Below, piece by piece: positions 23,132 through 25,772 of a DNA stretch of 25,772 nt (position 1 is its first letter; each line of letters begins with the position of its first letter). Origin of the DNA: Proteobacteria bacterium UBA6921 (lineage in GTDB: Bacteria; Pseudomonadota; Gammaproteobacteria; SG8-11); the NCBI GenBank assembly GCA_002450895.1, contig DKAR01000031.1:11853-37624 (forward strand), written 5' to 3'. The notes beneath the pieces are model-generated. The model made no database searches. It was not told the origin of the DNA and worked only from the letters and a program-made list of their open reading frames with translations. Position numbers and translations under genes: made by a program.

Positions 23132-24325
23132 CTAGTAGGGTGTATCCGAAAGGCGCTCACGGGCTTTTCGGTTGCCCTGCTTGGCGGCGGCGGAATACCA
23201 ACGCTGTGATTCCATGGTATTGGCTTTCACGCCCAATCCGACGCTATACAAAGTCCCCATCGCGAACTGCGCATCAGAGTCGCCCGCTTGCGCGGCGCGC
23301 AAATACCACTTCGCGGCTTCGTCGTAGTCCTGCTCGAAGTCGATTCCCCGGGCCAACGCCTCCGCAAGTGTGCGCTGGGCGAGCCGATGATTTTGGTTCG
23401 CCGCCTTGATCAACCACTCTTTAGCCGCCGTGGTGTCACGTGCAACCCGATCTCCCGACAAGAACATCATCGCAACGTCGTATTGCGCCTGCGCATCGCC
23501 ACGGCGCGCTGCCAGGAGCGGACCCTGCGCTGCGGCGGCGAGGCTGCTTGGCGCAAGCGGCTCTTGGCCGCGTTCGAGTTCTGCCAGCGCGATGCGGGCG
23601 CGCAATACTCCGACTTCCGATGCATGTCCGAGCCAGTATCTGGCTTTGGACTCGTCGCGTTCCCCACCGACACCGTCGCGATAGGCGAGCCCCAACTCAT
23701 ACGCCGATTCCGGATGATTTCCGTTTGCTGCGCGCTCCAACCATTCGCGGGCGGTACGTTGATCCGCATCGGTTGCGCTCTTCGATCCCAGAAGCCGCTT
23801 GGCGAACTGATATTGCGAGGTCGGATTGCCGGCTTTCGCCTTGCTTAACAAATCATCAGTGACATCCTTTTGCTGCACGGCATCCAGTTTCACGAGCGCT
23901 TGTTTGGCTTCCGGCAAATTCCACGTTGCGGCCAGATTGAGCCACCGCCGCGACTCATCAAAATCCCTGGGCAGGCCTTTTCCTTCCATATGCAATACGC
24001 CCAGCGTGTACTCCGCATGCGGTTCGCCTGCATTAGCGGCTTTCTTCAGCCACTTCACCGCGCGCGCCATGTCCTGAGGAACCCCTTCGCCCTTCAGGTA
24101 GATGTTTCCGAGATAAAACTGCGCTTCAGATTCGCCATTGGTCGCCGCTTTTTCGTATTCCTCAAGCGACGTGTACTTTTCGTTCCAGCCGCGGACATCG
24201 GGTATGACATCCGGGTGAACGGGAAAAGGATTTTCCGGGGATGGGTTGCCAGACTGCGCGTGGGCGCCTTGGAAAGAAAACAGCACGGCAACGGACAGCA
24301 AGGCCGGGGCAAACAACGTATGCAT
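23132..24325 (-). CDS. Exported Sel1-repeat (SLR/TPR-like) protein
   Basis: A 397-residue protein from ATG 24325 with AGGAG 9 bases upstream; a TTG two codons earlier lies too close to that site. The signal peptide ends AHA/QSG. The mature protein is about seven to eight Sel1-like repeats of about 36 residues, for example AQFYLGNIYLKGEGVPQD, AEYTLGVLHMEGKGLPRD, AYELGLAYRDGVGGERD and AQFAMGTLYSVGLGVKAN, separated by the usual AAxWLxKAA helices. Two central repeats are degenerate. Such proteins act as periplasmic protein-binding scaffolds; the partner is unknown. It lies after rsmA on the same strand, separated by 138 bases, and may have its own promoter. Confidence 0.88.
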   Translation of the reverse strand: MHTLFAPALLSVAVLFSFQGAHAQSGNPSPENPFPVHPDVIPDVRGWNEKYTSLEEYEKAATNGESEAQFYLGNIYLKGEGVPQDMARAVKWLKKAANAGEPHAEYTLGVLHMEGKGLPRDFDESRRWLNLAATWNLPEAKQALVKLDAVQQKDVTDDLLSKAKAGNPTSQYQFAKRLLGSKSATDADQRTAREWLERAANGNHPESAYELGLAYRDGVGGERDESKARYWLGHASEVGVLRARIALAELERGQEPLAPSSLAAAAQGPLLAARRGDAQAQYDVAMMFLSGDRVARDTTAAKEWLIKAANQNHRLAQRTLAEALARGIDFEQDYDEAAKWYLRAAQAGDSDAQFAMGTLYSVGLGVKANTMESQRWYSAAAKQGNRKARERLSDTPY

Positions 24326-24463
24326 CGCCAAGTACTCCTAAAAAATGGCGAGTCCCTTCGGTAGAAAACCATCCTACCTTTTTGCGGAACGTTGACTTCT
24401 TGACGCGCTGCACAGCTTGAACGGCCTATTATTCGTTTTGGGTCTGAGTCGTACCTTCACTTA

Positions 24464-25279
24464 TCAGTTTTGTTGTTTCAGCGTCACTTGGTCTGACAGC
24501 CGTGCAAATTCGACGATTCCCAGCTGCTCCGGTCGTGCTGCCGAGTCGACGTGGGCCGCTGCGATCTCAGTGTCGTCCAACAATCCTTTCAGGGAATTGC
24601 GCAGCGTTTTGCGGCGATGCGAAAACGCCTGCTGCACGACCTTGCTGAAGGCGGCGTAGTCCTGAACGGTCACAGGCGGTTGCCGGTAAGGGACCAGCCG
24701 AACGACGGCGGAGTCAACTTTCGGCGCGGGCCGAAACGCCCCGGGCCCGATGGAGAAAAGCCGGGATGCCGCGCAATGGTACTGAACCATGACGCTTAAC
24801 CGGCCGTAGTCGTCGGTATCCGGAGCCGCGACCATTCGGTCGACGACTTCTTTTTGCAGCATGAAAAACATGTCTCGAACGTGGCTCAGCTGTTCGAACA
24901 AATGAAAAAGAAGCGGCGTGGAAATATTGTACGGAAGATTGCCGACGATACGCAGATCGGTGCCCAAGCTCCGGAAGTCGAAGCGCAGCGCATCCGCGGA
25001 GTGAATTCGCAAGTCTCCCAGATCCGCACATTCTTCTTGCAGACGCGGGATCAGGTCGCGATCGAGTTCCACGACATCAAGACTGTGCAGACGCGTCAAC
25101 AAGTGGTGGGTCAACGCACCAAGTCCCGGACCGATTTCTACGACGTGATCGCCCGTCATCGGCGCGATCGCACCGATGATTCGCGAAATCACGCCCGGGT
25201 CATGCAGGAAGTTCTGCCCAAATCGTTTGCGCGGGCGATGGGAATGTTTGGGGTGGCGGTCCGCGGTATCAGTGGGCAT
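24464..25279 (-). CDS. rsmA: 16S rRNA (adenine1518-N6/adenine1519-N6)-dimethyltransferase RsmA (KsgA)
   Basis: SAM-dependent enzyme that dimethylates two adenines at the 3' end of 16S rRNA, acting late in 30S assembly. The ATG at 25279 gives 271 residues. The upstream frame to 25327 would overlap pdxA further and is not conserved. RKRFGQNFLHD is the family N-terminus, VEIGPGLGALT the SAM motif, NLPYNISTPL motif IV at the active site, and FRPAPKVDSAV and FSHRRKTLRNSL the C-terminal signatures. It overlaps the end of pdxA by 11 bases, indicating co-transcription and coupling. Confidence 0.97.
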   Translation of the reverse strand: MPTDTADRHPKHSHRPRKRFGQNFLHDPGVISRIIGAIAPMTGDHVVEIGPGLGALTHHLLTRLHSLDVVELDRDLIPRLQEECADLGDLRIHSADALRFDFRSLGTDLRIVGNLPYNISTPLLFHLFEQLSHVRDMFFMLQKEVVDRMVAAPDTDDYGRLSVMVQYHCAASRLFSIGPGAFRPAPKVDSAVVRLVPYRQPPVTVQDYAAFSKVVQQAFSHRRKTLRNSLKGLLDDTEIAAAHVDSAARPEQLGIVEFARLSDQVTLKQQN

Positions 25280-25772
25280 GGGTTGCCCGGTGCGTTGCCA
25301 TTTCGATCGCCGTTTCCAGTGCAGCAATCATGCTGCCGCTCTCGGCCTTTCCAGAACCTGCAAGCTCGAGAGCGGTGCCGTGGTCCACGGAGGTTCGAAT
25401 GAATGGAAGACCCAATGTAATGTTCACTGCGCGACCAAATCCTGCGTACTTGAGCACGGGCAATCCCTGATCGTGGTACATCGCTAACACCGCGTCGCAC
25501 TCTTTTAGGCGGTGTACAGAAAATAGCGTATCGGCAGGTAAGGGGGCGCTCACATCAAAACCTTCGGCGCGCAGCTTATCCAGCACCGGAATCATCATCT
25601 CGACCTCTTCCCTGCCAAGGTGACCGCCCTCGCCTGCATGCGGGTTGAGCCCGGCTACCAGTATACGCGGCTGCCGAATGTCGAAGCGTTCCTGTAGATC
25701 GTGCAGCAAAATGCGCAATACTTTCTCCAGCAACGGCGATGTAACCGCGTCGGCTACGTCGCGCAACGGCAG
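25269..25772 (-). CDS. pdxA: 4-hydroxythreonine-4-phosphate dehydrogenase PdxA (C-terminal part, cut by window edge)
   Basis: Metal- and NAD-dependent oxidation of 4-phosphohydroxy-L-threonine in pyridoxal phosphate synthesis. The last 167 residues are present, and the frame continues past the right edge. RILVAGLNPHAGEGGHLG carries one metal/substrate His; AMYHDQGLPVLKYAGFG carries a second metal His. INITLGLPFIRTSVDHGT-type sequence (here VNITLGLPFIRTSVDHGTA) is the C-terminal signature. The stop at 25269 lies inside the start of rsmA. In many Pseudomonadota surA and lptD precede this pair; that part is outside the window. Confidence 0.96.
   Translation of the reverse strand: MPLRDVADAVTSPLLEKVLRILLHDLQERFDIRQPRILVAGLNPHAGEGGHLGREEVEMMIPVLDKLRAEGFDVSAPLPADTLFSVHRLKECDAVLAMYHDQGLPVLKYAGFGRAVNITLGLPFIRTSVDHGTALELAGSGKAESGSMIAALETAIEMATHRATHAH

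Noticed and set aside
1..25772. CRISPR arrays, insertion sequences, prophage, integrons
   Set aside because: No spaced direct repeats, transposase, integrase or phage genes were seen on either strand.

Overview
The window is chromosomal DNA of a Gram-negative proteobacterium. It is moderately GC-rich and densely coded. Every clear gene family is typical of Pseudomonadota: separate glyQ and glyS subunit genes, gmhB for LPS heptose, the pdxA-rsmA pair, thiS-thiG-trmB, and a Calvin-cycle-type class II aldolase. The order tkt-gap-pgk-pyk-fba is what I would expect in Betaproteobacteria (Nitrosomonadales- or Burkholderiales-like) or in related autotrophic Gammaproteobacteria. I lean towards Betaproteobacteria, but this is inference from gene order and protein type. 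I see no insertion sequence, prophage, CRISPR array or rRNA.

Layout. 1-582: start of mutY (minus strand, running off the left edge). 707-1219: two small plus-strand membrane-protein genes of unknown role. 1225-1298: tRNA-Gly(CCC), minus. 1354-3074: thiS-thiG-trmB, plus, where trmB appears to use a CTG start overlapping the thiG stop. 3082-3804: orphan OmpR-type response regulator, minus. 3920-10926: a five-gene minus-strand operon, transcribed tkt-gap-pgk-pyk-fba and closed by a strong terminator, with a structured, gene-free leader of about 300 bases in front of tkt. 11284-12033: periplasmic alpha-carbonic anhydrase with its own promoter and terminator. 12638-12910: small RRM RNA-binding protein. 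13214-16532: a three-gene signalling operon, transcribed as chemoreceptor-like protein, STAS anti-sigma antagonist (HsbA type), then a fused receiver/PP2C phosphatase/ATPase (HsbR type). 16674-16859: DUF3330-like small zinc protein. 16871-16947: tRNA-Arg(CCG). 16981-21318: glyQ-glyS-gmhB-plsC operon, minus. 21346-23114: a stand-alone GT-B glycosyltransferase-like protein and a possible envelope beta-barrel protein, plus. 23132-24325: exported Sel1-repeat protein. 24464-25772: pdxA (partial)-rsmA, minus.

How the genes work together. The central operon encodes the triose/pentose part of glycolysis, gluconeogenesis and the Calvin cycle. With the adjacent carbonic anhydrase it suggests a carbon-metabolism neighbourhood, although no RuBisCO or phosphoribulokinase gene lies in the window. 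The signalling operon carries a complete partner-switching output (phosphatase, kinase and STAS substrate) joined to a membrane chemoreceptor-like protein without a sensor domain. It is the least conventional system here and the best candidate for follow-up. Most of the rest is ordinary housekeeping content.
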